DNA of 64,000 nucleotides from Hyaloperonospora brassicae (Eukaryota; Oomycota; Peronosporomycetes; Peronosporales; Peronosporaceae), in contig CANTFL010001487.1 of assembly GCA_947650285.1 (NCBI GenBank), positions 124,001 through 188,000 on the forward strand, given 5' to 3'. The notes beneath the pieces are model-generated. The model worked only from the letters and a program-made list of their open reading frames with translations. It was not told where the DNA came from and did no database searches. Shown here piece by piece: positions 9,046 through 20,355 of the stretch. How positions within the stretch are numbered: the stretch's first letter is position 1; each line of letters starts with the position of its first letter. A program made the position numbers and the translations under genes.

Positions 9046-10697
9046 ATGAAAAACGCGGCGGCCATAGGCCATCGACGGGCCTCCAAGCCCGTAGCTAGGG
9101 ATGCCCATTATAACGGCTCGGATGCTGCGGTTGTGGCGGTGGCTGTCGCCTACCCATCGTCGTCGTCCAAGCACCACCAAAGTCCCTTTGAGAAACTGAA
9201 CACACTCAAACTTCTATTCGATTGCGGCCACTTGACCTCTGACGAATACCAAGAACGCAAGACACAGATTATAAACGACATGACGGGCACATCGATGGCG
9301 CGAAAACAATCGCTTTCGCCCAGTTCCAGAAGAGCCGTGGCGGGGAATGCTGATCTGTTGCCTCCACCACTGCAACCTCTGCTCAAGACAGTTGTGCCTC
9401 ATGGTCCCCCGGATTTTGCTCGCATGCGAAAAGAACGGGCCGACAAGTTAAGCTTTGATGTCGACACACTAGAGTGGCATTCAACTCCAGTACGCGTCAA
9501 GCTAGACTTGGTGCCATTTGCCACGGGAAAACTTCGAAATGCTTACTACCTACAGGTTGGAGGATTTTTGCTTTCGTCTGCAGTTTCGTTCGTCGCTTAC
9601 CCGCTATTGACTGATGTGTATAGGAACTTGGTGTCGATGGGGGCTCACCACGATTATTTGTGGCAAAAGTGAGTCGTCGTGCTGCGGAGCCGAGCACGTA
9701 TCTATGTGATGTCGAGATGCAAGCTGTTTGTGCTCATTATGCAGCCCTATACAACGAACATGAACCACCGCTGAAAGTGTGCTATGCAAGATCTTGGTTG
9801 CTAAAATTAAGAGATCGAGAGCGAGGGACTCTTGTCTGCTCTGTGGAAGAATTTCTACCAGGTGCGTATGTGAAATACAGCAACAATAACGGCTACGTCG
9901 GTCGAGAAACAAGCTCAACGGAAGAGCGAGAACGCAATACGCCGCAGGCTTTTTCACACTTTTCCTTTGTGGCTTCGGATTTCCAATTGATGATTGTCGA
10001 TATCCAAGGAGTTGCTGATAGCTACACTGACCCGCAGATCCACTCGGCAGATGGCCGAGGATTCGGTGTAGGGAACCTTGGAACTTTTGGTATGGAAAAG
10101 TTTCTTGAAAGTCACCGGTGCAACGAGGTTTGTCGGTGGCTGGGTCTTCGCAGCATTAACGAGCAGTACAAATCAGGCGGAACGGCTGCTCCAGGATACG
10201 AAATGCCTTTTGGAAGAGCTATCAAAAAGTCTACGAATCGGATAACTGAGGAGCGTAACACGTTCTCGACTTCAGTTACAGTGAGCGAAGCATTCGGAGA
10301 CACTGCAACTACCGATTGGACTGGACATGACATTTCTCGATCAGTCAGTGAGGACGAAAAAGATGAAGATAGCGGAGATGGCGGAGACGGCGATGGCGGT
10401 AGGTGCCTAAATTCAGCTTTATTTGCTAACGTTGCATCGGCTACAATGTCACAGCTGGGATCGCGGTATGGTAAGCTGAAGAGACCAAAGCAGCTGTATA
10501 CCCCGTCTCCAGCCGCTGCATGTGGTCTTACGAGTGGAAGGTCAGCTGGCAGATCAAGTGACGACGAAAGTAGTGGCTACTTTTGTCACCCATCACACCT
10601 CAGCAAAGGCGCCGGCGGCATCGCAGGCAATTCTGCAACTGGGGAAGTTAGTCTGTGGGCGTGCGTGATCAGCACTTTATTGTGCGGGTGTACATAA
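9046..10697 (+). CDS. Alpha-kinase (eEF2K/MHCK type) with SHOCT-like N-terminus
   Basis: Exons 9046-9555 and 9624-10697 give 527 residues. A 68-nt intron (GTTGGA...TATAG) joins NAYYLQ to ELGVDGGS and brings the ATP-binding VAK (Lys185) into frame. An atypical alpha-kinase domain spans about 148-345. Landmarks are PFATGKLRNAYY (157-168), QAFSHF (278-283), VDIQGVADSYTDPQIH (295-310), GFGVGNLG (316-323) and SHRCNEVC (333-340). The probable catalytic or metal-binding acids Asp296 and Asp306, and the zinc ligands His282, His334, Cys336 and Cys340, are all present. The usual Gly of QGVGD is Ala here. Residues 47-82 look like a SHOCT motif. An acidic Asp/Gly linker follows the kinase. Such enzymes phosphorylate Ser/Thr in helical substrates (eEF2, myosin); the substrate is unknown. 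The 3' end is uncertain: a further intron (donor GTTAGT 10647 or GTCTGT 10651, acceptor at 10725) would end the protein at 10761 or 10775. Confidence 0.87.
9556..9623 (+). other. Intron of the alpha-kinase gene (68 nt)
   Basis: GTTGGA at 9556 and TATAG at 9623 bound the intron, with TTGAC/CTGAT branch-like motifs 10-16 nt before the acceptor. Removing it puts FVAK, the ATP-lysine motif of alpha-kinases, in frame with the first exon. Confidence 0.8.
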
Positions 10698-10775
10698 TAT
10701 GTTGATTGCGCGTCCACTTTTTCAGCTGCACCCCAAGGCGAGTGCATGTACTTGGCCTTAACATACATCCAATGA

Positions 10776-13190
10776 GCCATTGGAAATAAGGTCACTGCAT
10801 GAATGCGCGTTCCGAGCATGCGTGTTATTCGTTGTGATGGTAAAGAATAAATGAGTTATCTTACTAAATATCGTGCCACTCGAGCTATCTATGCCACCCT
10901 TATCAGACTGGCGGCATTAGTTGTTTTCAGCTTTTGGCCTTCAACTGTTCGGCATATTGTTGCTTAATTATTATATGTATGAGGCCATATTTACATGGCT
11001 TAAAAGTCAACAAATTCAGCACCACTTGGGTGACAGTGTTGAAGATTACGGTTTGCTCAATGGAGATGTTAGCACGGGATGGTGTTTTTAGAACTGACAT
11101 TTACATATACCTGCGCACTTGGCTATTCCTAGTGCACACTACTACTACTCTTGCAGGTGCTGTGAATGGTCTCATATCTTCTCTTTTCCGCACGCTTCTA
11201 GACCAACCGATTTTGTTGTCATTCAGAACCCTTCGCTTCTCACCCACCAAGACCTGGCAACGTCGCACTGACCCTGTCGCTCCGCACCCATTACGTTTTT
11301 GACGACTGTTGCTACGTGGCACCTGTCGCTGCAAATTCAAATAACAACAGACAGTGTGCTAAGTGCTGATAGCGAGCGTCGGCATAAATCTCACCAGCGA
11401 CTTTATGTCCTCGTCGCCACGAAATGCTGGACAACAGGAGACGTAAACTGAGCAATGTGAGTACTACATTGAACGTCACATGTCGTTCATTCTTGGACTT
11501 AGCTGTATCATGTGTCGACTGGAGACTTATTTTCCTATATATCGCAAGAATTTCGCTTGAAATGGTCATTCACCCTCGCCGCGTTCTGCGTGATCATGTA
11601 CCTGTCTTGATCAGTTGGGATTCGAGAGATCCCATCTTTGCGTGTGGTAGTCTGTGCATCATCTAGGCAAATTTTATTGAGCAACAGAGCCCGTTATTAG
11701 CCCTGTTGCGGAATAGTTGACAAACGCGTGACGAACGCGTAATCATATTTACATTTTGTAGCAAAAACAACATTCTTGGATCTCCCGTAAGCATCATCCA
11801 GTTGACATAAAAATTAGTTTATGCTTTTCCATGTCGTCATTGATTGATAGTGTAACTTACTGCACGCGTACGCCATCCTCCATCGTGCACAACCAAACAG
11901 TTGTCATGCTTCGAATGAGGGATGCTAGTAATGAATCTTCATCTTAGGTCTTCTGGTGGATGTTTATGCTCCGGCAAAGTTGCAAGTCTAACTTCTTTCT
12001 TTTACAAACCGAGGACAGTTTTAATATCGCAGCTCCCTGCCCCCACATTACCATATTCGACATGTGGAGTACTAAAATTACTATTAACGATGCACGAGTG
12101 ACACAAGTAAAATTTGTAATTTTACACATCCGAGCGCTCTCCGAGCAAAATCAGGATTTATAGTTAAATGTAGATGATTTTGATTGCATGTGTTTAAAGG
12201 GCGTAGGAAGTCAATGTAATAAGTATGTGCAGTAACAACTTCTCTCTTTCGAACACAACAACTTGCATCTATAACGGCACTACAACTTGAACATGTCAAG
12301 TTGCCTATGGCGTCCGTCAGGTCCTCCCGTCATCTTACGATCGCTCCGCCTGGCCTCCGAATCTCCTCGTCACATCCTTAACAAAACAGCTAAACAGGTG
12401 AGGTCAGACGTCGCCTGTAGTTGTCCAGCACATAATTCTATGAGTCTTGAGGTATAAAGACTTACGAAAATAACGCGAATGTACCAGTGTCAATAGATAG
12501 AGCCTAATCAGTTGCAGCCAAGTTGTTCGCGTGACATTTCAATATCGTCATGGCTCTCATGTTTCGAGCAATCGAATGTTTGTGCGAGTGGAGCAGCAGT
12601 GAGGCAAGTTCATACCATGTGCCATTCTTCAAAGTAGACATACTAGCCGTTGTTCGGTCTGACCACGGTGCGCGGCGGTGAGCATTGACTTTGTGGGCAT
12701 TTACTTATAATACGCTTTGATTAGGGACATTTTGGAGTTCTCTTAGGTTCTTCCTGTATTGAATGCGACAACGTGGGAAAGGCAGGCCCTAAATTAGAGC
12801 ATATAAATAGTCACATTTTCGCACTTTCGCAAAAGTACGAATTACTATAGAAGCATCATCGAAGAGGAATGTTCGCATACAAAACGACAGTATTTAGGTA
12901 TTCAATATAGTTAGGTTTCTTAATAAACCATCTTCTGTCTTGAGCTAACTATATTAAACTACAATCTCCTGTGTGGGTTTCTTGCTCACCATCCATTGCG
13001 CGCGTCCAGCAGTGATTGGTGGTTAATCTGGTTGATATGTCGTGAACATGAACCATTAGGTGTAGCAACCCATCAAAGAAATAAAAACCCTCGGGGTAAT
13101 ATTCCTATAGCCTTACTCCTTACGGGTAATTTCAACTAGGCGTTATCTAAATAGATAATGTTCAAATTGATACGAATATTAAAAATTTTA
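10776..13190. other. Gene-poor spacer
   Basis: Frames of up to 122 codons (10934-11302 plus) overlap frames on the other strand and have no recognisable domain. No RNA gene, terminal repeat or transposon motif was identified in these 2.4 kb. Confidence 0.45.
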
Positions 13191-13213
13191 TGTAACGGGC
13201 TCACCCCGTTACA
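13191..13213. repeat. LTR-end-like palindrome
   Basis: TGTAACGGG and CCCGTTACA are perfect 9-bp inverted arms around CTCAC. The Ty3 element in this window begins, on its coding strand, with TGTAACGGGGTTACA, so this looks like the end of another LTR of the same style, or a scar where two ends abut. No partner LTR or target duplication was found. Confidence 0.5.
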
Positions 13214-14984
13214 CTCATACTCATACAATACGACAGGAAACAACGGATAATAACAACCACCGGCTGGACTTATAAAATGGCGTACGAAGGCCCGAGAAAG
13301 GAACAACTGTCGCTAAACAGCTCCAAATCCCACCTGCCTCTCTCATTTAAACCAGCTTTCCTTCCAGGAACGAAATGGAATTTACCTTTAACGGTTTTGT
13401 GGCTACCCAAGGGTATGCCATCGTAGTCGCCTGATCAAAGAAAACAAGGTAAGTCTGCAACAGGTCTACTACAAGTGGGATCGTGGCGCTACCTACAGAA
13501 CAGACATAACCTCACCGGCGGTCTCCAGCATTTTAATGGAATACCTCTTGCGTAATTGTTTTCTGCATTTTCTTACCCATAATGATCTGCCCGGGGTGGG
13601 ACATTCAACGATATGTACCAGTACGTACCTCTTCACAGACGGTAGCCTCAAGGTACACAAATACTGCACGAGGTGCGTGTTTATCCGTACCTGTCTTGTC
13701 AAAAAAACGTCGCAAACGAGTCGTTGCAGTCGATAGTCAGGTCACTCGGCATCGAACCATCCAATCGGACACCATGTTTAAGACAGTAGAGATCCCAGCA
13801 GGTATTGACTGTCTTAATACCGCCCTGGCCAAGATATATTGAAAACATCTCGCGCTTGAGTGGACCTGCCGTATAAGATAAAGAGATAGGGAGCAGTATT
13901 AAGTGACTACGTGTTTTACATATTATACTGCACTATCAAATGTAATGTCCTTTTTTATTATCTAAGGCAGGCTGGTGAGCCCGTAGCAAATGTAGTGTCT
14001 TTAGTCGTTGCCTAGTGAAAAATCAGTAATTTTGATCGATAAAATTAGAGATGTTTGGCCAAGCGTAAAGTTATTTTTATAAATCTTTTTATACGAACTT
14101 TTGCTTGATTGGCTCATCATTTAAGCAACCTTACAATAACTCTTTCAACTTATTTTTCAAATACCATGGGTGCAGCATTATGTACCACTCTCATGTCGAT
14201 AATATGAGGCCTTGGTCATGGCGTTCTGAAGAATAGATAAATAAGATTCAGTATAAATACCCGGAAAAGTTAAAGTTTTAATACGATGACAAAACACAAG
14301 ATGAAGTTAAGTGCGCTGTCAAAAAGTTAACTTATGCGAAGTTTCGTTGTCTATTGCGATCTTTGGTATGAGACCTGCCATCCGGTAAAATTCTCGATTT
14401 TGGTAAGCCCAGATAGTGACTGTGACATCATCAGCAAGTTCACGCGCTTTGCAATACAGTGCTGCGAGCTGCGACTTGCGAGGGGAGAGGTACAGTTGGA
14501 GTAGTGTAAGCACCAGTTTAAAATACCCTCAATAATATGGAGCGGGGTATACCTGCCGTGTTTTCGCTGCTCTAGACCTTGGACTTGACCATGATTTTGA
14601 TGCGAAATTGTCTGCCGTGGTGGACTATTCAAGAGCTATGCTGGATATCCAGACGATGTGAGTGAGGTGTGTCTGTGCTCGAACTCGTGCGATGACAGAA
14701 CCTGCGCTATCTGGCCTAAAATCCCCTCACAAGCCGCCATGTTTTACTGGCGAAGGAGAAAATTTAAGCAATTATAGCGTCCTGGAACATATGTGGTGCA
14801 AAAATTGTATCTGTCCGAGAGAAGCGCACCCGAGCCAGCACGGTTTTACGGGCACCGCGGCCAGATTGGCAAGTGCTCCCGCAAAAAAGGAGAGAGATAT
14901 ACGCAAAATGGCTTGGGTAATCGCATTATGGCTCTACTCTGATACTTTAATCATCTGGTTTTTGTAGCCGCTCCAGCTAAAACG
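13214..14984. other. Spacer, possibly retroelement-derived, no supportable gene
   Basis: The stretch follows the LTR-end-like palindrome. A plus-strand frame at 13582-13842 ends in a basic, gene-like 45-residue segment, but no family is recognised. Other frames (13493-13702 minus, 14351-14632 minus, 14662-14967 plus) are unconvincing. Confidence 0.35.
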
Positions 14985-15310
14985 CGTAAATCATTTTTTT
15001 TATATTTTTATTAATTCGTTTTTTTTATTTAGATAAACATTTTTTTTAAGTTTTTTTTAAATTATTCATCTCGAAAAATTGAAAATTTTTAATAAATAAT
15101 TTTATATTATTATTTGGATGATAAAGATTAAAGTGATTTATAATTTTACTATAGGATAAACTATAATATTTTTTTGCATTTTTTTTGAATTAGATATTTA
15201 TTTAAAATATATAAAAATATAGCAATTATTTCCGAAATTAAACGTCTATCTAAACCCGGAAAACGTTTATATATTACTAATAAAGATTTATATAAAAAAA
15301 ACTGGATTTT
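14985..15310. other. Very AT-rich island
   Basis: About 325 bp consist almost wholly of A and T, with long T and A runs, in sharp contrast to both flanks. Read on the minus strand, two successive frames of about 40-45 codons are stop-free (motif RFPGLDRRLISEIIA in the first). That is unusual for such AT-rich DNA and would fit a fragment of organellar DNA. No gene could be named. Confidence 0.7.
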
Positions 15311-16599
15311 ATGAAGCAGCGGTGACGACTCCGCGAGCCTCCAAGTTTCTTTAGCCCGGATCTAGATAAAGTCTAGATAAGCTTGGGCTATGTCTCACGC
15401 ATGTTGCAGGTTTTTAAAAGGACCAGAAAAAAATTTTAGGCGGTGGTAATGTAGCTTCGGCAAGGCGACTAAATTTGCCCCATACGTCTGCGATGAGCCT
15501 ACACCGTCTGTGCAACGGGACCCAATCAAAAAGGTGGCCAGCAGGAGAAAAGTCACATAGAGAGCGGTACGAATCCGGATAGGAAAGCTTGTTCGTCACA
15601 CGGCTCCAGATTTTAAATCGATTGCACTTAAGGCAATAAATAGTCTGACAGATGTACGTAGTGATAGCACGAATCCGGACAAGGTCAGTTTACTAGGTGT
15701 TCTCGAAACTACTTGTAGAAATTGTGTGCTCCCGGATTTAAATTCGGTGATCTCGCTTCACCAGTCCTGCGTAGAACGCAAACGTTTTATAATCTTTTTA
15801 AGTGTCCGGGCAAGGGGTTGCCAGAATTTTGCGCTGGTCTGAATTTGTGTGCTTCGAGTCAAATTTAAATGCACTGCAACGTTTCCAAACCCACCGTGCA
15901 CGCGTAACGCAACTTGGTCACATTCCGCGTGGAACCAAAAGTCTTGAAAATATATGATATTGTCTCGGTATGAGACGTGAGGTGCCTTCCACTCGAATCC
16001 AATCCCCAGTCGAGATGTTGGGGTGCCTTCGTCCAATAAGATGTAAGAGTGACGGATGGAAGGGGGAAGAATAGCAGCGTTGGATAGTTGTACACCAAAG
16101 TATGGAATAATTCAGTGGAACGTCGAGTCTTAACAGGATAAATAAAGACGTAGCAGACCCAATATTCGGTGTGGAACGTACTACTCTGAGGCTAACCCAT
16201 TTCCAGGTAGGTGCATCCCCAAGGGTTGCCTAGCCTGGCGCCAGTATCGTAAGCCGTCTCGAGAGAGGACCCATTATTCATTCAGGAGATAAGCATGAAC
16301 TAACCAGTATGGGTCCACACCATCAAGTCGAGCCTCATCAGCCATCACATCATCAATTGTCATGAAGTTCAGATTAGTTGTGGCATCCACTACAACGCTT
16401 TCATCGTCATCAGTATTGTCTCAAAAATGACTCTAAAATAGATTTGCCTCTCGCCTCCCCTGTCAGCAATGCCGTCCCGGGACAGTTGCATCGCCGATCG
16501 TCCAGAAATCGCAGCTTAGATGCCCCATAACGTGGGCTGAAGTAGTATGAATGCATCAATAGACCAATTGGGAGTAATGTCAGACCGACGACGACTACC
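15311..16599. other. Spacer left of the Ty3 element, no supportable gene
   Basis: A minus-strand frame of 92 codons (15758-16036) has a gene-like composition but no recognised motif, and it overlaps another frame on the same strand (15865-16098). The segment is the original host sequence into which the Ty3 element inserted. Confidence 0.4.
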
Positions 16600-16604
16600 A
16601 CCTC
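16600..16604. repeat. Target-site duplication, left copy (ACCTC)
   Basis: ACCTC immediately precedes the left LTR and is repeated immediately after the right LTR at 24363-24367. Five bases is the usual duplication for Ty3/Gypsy integrases. Confidence 0.85.
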
Positions 16605-17139
16605 TGTAGCGGAGCTACACAACTCCTTAAGCCAGAGGAAGACTTAACGCTCTTACGAGCAACTTTGGTTCTACGAACCCTACTTAAAGAGTCAACAGCT
16701 CCGAGAGCTAACGGGTGGTTCAAAGAACCCGACTGAAAGAGTCAACAAGCTCAAAGAGCTTACGGTCCCTGTTCCAGGGGGACCAAACGATTCAAAGACT
16801 TAAACGCACTAAGTGCACAAGTAGTAGCTGCCTTAACAAGGCGTTGCTACTTCCTTACGATCGCAAGACGCCTCAGAGAGGCACGTGTCTTTTGTTGATC
16901 AAAATGAGAACTGAATTTTATTTCTTCTTTTAACCTAAAAGAACACCGTAGAACAAAGTAAATAACCTACTCACTTATGTCCTGAATAAACCTATTTAAA
17001 GATCTCGTAATCAATGGTTGACAAACATCAGTCTTCAACAATTAAGACTTGTGTTCGAATATTACATTAAAGGGGGATCCCATCCCTTGTGTGTACCACA
17101 CCTATTGTCGACTACCAGTCGACGTGTAACCCCGTTACA
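16605..17139 (-). repeat. 3' LTR (left copy), 535 bp
   Basis: It starts TGTAGCGG and ends CCCGTTACA on the plus strand. On the element's own strand it therefore begins TGTAACGGGG and ends CCGCTACA, with TG...CA ends. It differs from the right LTR at about seven positions. Confidence 0.93.
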
Positions 17140-17152
17140 ACCTCCCCCCACC
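17140..17152 (-). other. Polypurine tract
   Basis: On the minus strand the sequence directly before the 3' LTR is GGTGGGGGGAGGT, the expected place and composition of the plus-strand primer. The last eight bases (GGGGAGGT) also occur outside the 5' LTR, overlapping the target duplication. Confidence 0.75.
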
Positions 17153-17245
17153 AGACTGTCATTTCCACAAAACTTCAATCGAATTCATTCCTCGAAGAGG
17201 ACGGTGTGTGCGCTTCAACCTCACGGTTGGAAAACACAAAACACC

Positions 17246-18543
17246 ATGGCATCGCCACCCCATGAGTCCTCGACTCTTTCGTCTTATCTTGGCATCGATT
17301 TGGATGTGGATTATTGTAGCGATAACAATATCCATGGTGACGAGAGAACAATGTCCGACGCACCAGTGCAAGAGGCAGCGCCTCATATTGCACCAAACCC
17401 ATTTGCCGAGCGTGGTGAAGCCAACTCGCCATCGACACCGCATCAAACACTTCTTGAGGGCGATGCCATCATCACTAATCCCCTCGATGAGCAACAACAG
17501 CTGGCTATTCAACGAGGAGAGCGCTCAGCGCCGTTGCAGCTTGCTGCAACCCTTGACGGTCGTCGTGGCTATCTGTTCACACCACTTAATGCGGAAGAGC
17601 GTATACGCCAAACGACAGGTCGTTCTTTGTCAACGTGGGCCATTGGCGCTTAGCCGACATCTTCTGATGAGGAGGCGAGTCGACAGGCACTTCGTGAGAG
17701 GTACCTGCAACCCCATTTGACGACTCAAAGTCAATACAAGGTGCGACTTGACACGCAAGCACGGGGTGCACCGGTTCCACCGATGAAGGGTATACCCATT
17801 CTCTTATTCGCAGGCGAATCTCAAGAGGAAGAAGACAACGCTTTTGTTCGCTGAATGCATCGAAAACAACACATCAGCAGCGTGTTCGCTCTCAGAGCAA
17901 GTGCCGATGTGGCAGATGTTCGTCTAGAACGAAAGCTTCGGTATGATTACGCCAAGCTTAAGGCCAGAGGCCAATTTCGAACTCGCACACGCTATGCTTT
18001 GGCTGTGCCGATTGATGTGGGTGTTGGTCAAGCGGAACCCAACTACCCACCTGCTTCCACCACTTTTGGTGAGAAGCGCTATCGGTCGAGGGATGACCCA
18101 TTCCACGATGTTTAAAAACACCAACGGCGTATGGGCAATCCTGCCGAAGGAGTGTCTCAAACTCCCACGAGCTCTCCGACTCCGGGTACCCTCGCCACTT
18201 CACCAGATACTGGTTATGACCCTGACGACGACGTCGTTTCAGGATCGCTCAACATGGAACCGGCGGTTCCCTTGCTCATCGAACAGCGTCGGAGGTGGTC
18301 GGTATACCGAAGGAGGAGCATGAGAAGGTGCTTCTCGAGCTGAGTGGTCTCCGTGAGACATTGGGTAAGACCCAGAGTGCGTTTAAAGCGATGCGAGCTC
18401 GTTTCCAGGCGTTGAAGTTGAGCCAAGCCTGGATGGAGGCTCAGCTTGACCTCCTGATACGAATTCAGCAACCGATGGCAAGGCCAACCTACCCGGCGCA
18501 AGCGCCTCCAAGTTCACGTGGGACGGATCCCGATACGGCTTAA
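17246..18543 (+). pseudogene. Antisense ORF of the Ty3 element (unknown function), decayed
   Basis: Read on the plus strand, opposite to gag-pol, a gene-like frame starts at ATG 17246 (MASPPHESSTLSSYLGIDLD) and runs for about 430 codons. It is interrupted by TAG at 17651, TGA at 17852, TAA at 18113 and a frame change near 18295; between these the frame is open and protein-like. The N-terminal third is acidic and Pro/Ser-rich. The middle has a basic helical stretch (RLERKLRYDYAKLKARGQ). The last part (EEHEKVLLELSGLRETLG) looks like a coiled coil. It overlaps the integrase C-terminus and chromodomain antisense. No domain is recognised. Antisense ORFs between pol and the 3' LTR are known in some plant Ty3 (Tat-type) elements; whether this is comparable is inference. 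Confidence 0.6.
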
Positions 18544-18828
18544 GCAAGCCAACGTAGAACACAGGTTGTATGCGCAGTTTGAGCGGAAGATTGAGCGTAT
18601 ACGCAATTCCCTTCTTGGCGACACCCAACATGGTCCAATGAAGCGCGGGCGCAACTTTATCTTGAAGACAGCAGACACTAGATTTGTAGGTAGCTTTTTT
18701 GCATTGAATAAAACTTGGTCTCCGACCTCATAACGTTCAATACAACCTCTGCCTTTAGCATCAGCTTGTTCCTTCTTCTTGTCTTGGCTAACAGCCAATG
18801 CGTCACGCACATGTCGTAAGACATTTAG
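17958..18828 (-). pseudogene. Integrase C-terminal region and chromodomain
   Basis: After an in-frame TGA at 18829, the frame continues into the integrase C-terminal region (YEVGDQVLFNAKKL, then RPRFIGP). It shifts frame into a segment with LNLPLKLR and VGLLKPYRD, and ends with a chromodomain (KWRGYPESESSWE, LRQDCP) at about 18105-18203. The chromodomain would direct integration to marked chromatin. At least two frame changes separate these pieces. Confidence 0.8.
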
Positions 18829-19959
18829 TCAAGTTGCGAGAAACTCGCTTACCTGTCTGTGAAAAGTAGAAGGGCTGATATCAGCAAGCCAATCGGCAAC
18901 TCCTCCCCGACCAAACCCTGAACCACGCAGTTGTAGCGTTAACGGAACGCGAGGGTGTGTGAGACCATTCACATGAAATGGTGTGTAGCCGGTGGAGGCA
19001 TGAACGGCGTAGTTTAATGCACAATCAACGACAGGGAGCATCGAACTCCAACGCTTAAGCGTTTCAGCGCAAACGCTGCGCAAGATTTCACCGATAATGC
19101 GATTCACTCGCTCGGTTTGACCATCAGTCTGCGGATTATCCGCTGTGGACATTTCCAAACGTGTGCCGAGCACCTTGAATATGGACTTTCAAAACTTCCC
19201 AGTGATGCGAGGATCTCTATAAGAGACAATTGCCAACGGCAAACCGTGTTGTTGAAACACGCGATCGATAAACAGCGTAGCTGTACCTTCACCATCAATG
19301 GTATCTGGCACCGCCGCTAAATGAGCCATCTTGCTTAAACGGCCAACAAAGACCACAATACCCGTATTTCCATACGAATCCTTCGGTAATCCGAAGAGGA
19401 AGTCCATACTGAAGGACTCCCTACACTATTTGGGTATAGGCAAACTAGCCAGCGGCGCGGCCGCGTGAGGTGATGGTTTCACCCGTTGACACGTTTCACA
19501 CGTACGCATATATGTGCTCACCCATTTGTATAGTTTGGGCCACCAATAGCATTGGCTAACTGAGCCGTAAGTCTTTTCACGACCGAGATGACCACTCAAC
19601 GCAGTATCATGTGACTCATAGAGGATCCGATGCTTCAACTCCTTATCATGAGGGAAAACGGTGCGAGGGGTATCCTCCACATCCGTGCTATAGCACAACA
19701 GGCCTTGATCGATGGAATATCGATGTAGCCTCGCACGTAATCGTGCCGACAATTCTATGTCCGATTCCTTAAACTCCTCGCTCCTTATAGCACGTAGCAG
19801 AGCTACACAGTGTTCATCCTTGGCACATGACGTACGGATTAGGTCAGTGACCGACGACGACAGAGTCGTAACATGAGCAAGATTATTTTCAGGCCTGCGT
19901 GACAACGCATCAGCCAAAGGATTCTGCTTGCCCGGCTTATACTTCACCTCGAAGTTGCA
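18829..19959 (-). pseudogene. Integrase core, broken
   Basis: In order this holds the end of RNase H (KYKPGKQNPLADALSRR), the H2C2 zinc finger (HDTALSGHLG ... CETCQR), a catalytic core starting MDFLFGLPKD, the second acid in YRDPRITGKF and the third in QTDGQTERVNR. The DDE acids appear to be kept. In-frame stops occur at 19426 (TAG), 19189 (TGA) and 18829 (TGA), with the same frame continuing across each. Confidence 0.85.
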
Positions 19960-20355
19960 CTAGGCAAAGATGGAAAGCCAACGAGCCATTCTCTGAGAGA
20001 GGTGAGGCGACTGGGTCTCAGTGCGCAATGACGCATGATCTGTATAGATCACAAACGGCTTAGAGCCAAGAAGATGAACTCTGAAATTGACGAGAGCATA
20101 CTTTATTGCAAGTAGCTCTTTGTCATGAACAGGATAGTTCTTTTCTGCAGCCTTCAGCTGCCGAGACTCAAACGCAATTACGCGTTCCCGTCCATCATAA
20201 TCTGTCTGTAACAGAGCGCTACCTATGGCAAAGTCACATGCGTCACAGACGACACTGAAAGATCGATCAGGATCAGGCAAAGCCAAGATTGGCGCATGAA
20301 GAAGACTCTCCTTTACTGCTTGAAAAGTATCATACTCAGTGCTAGTTAGCACCAC
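19960..20355 (-). pseudogene. RNase H domain
   Basis: A Ty3-type RNase H with VVCDACDFAIGSALLQTD, DKELLAIKYAL and FVIYTDHASLRT; the acidic residues of the active site are in place. The frame ends at a TAG (19960-19962), but the following codons continue the family sequence in the same frame, so the stop is a mutation. Confidence 0.85.

Noticed and set aside
10934..11302. 122-codon plus-strand frame
   Set aside because: Low-complexity hydrophobic and Thr-rich composition, overlaps minus-strand frames, no domain and no credible promoter.
13582..13842. 86-codon frame with a basic, gene-like C-terminal half
   Set aside because: No family recognised, an overlapping frame is equally open, and it lies in probable transposon debris.
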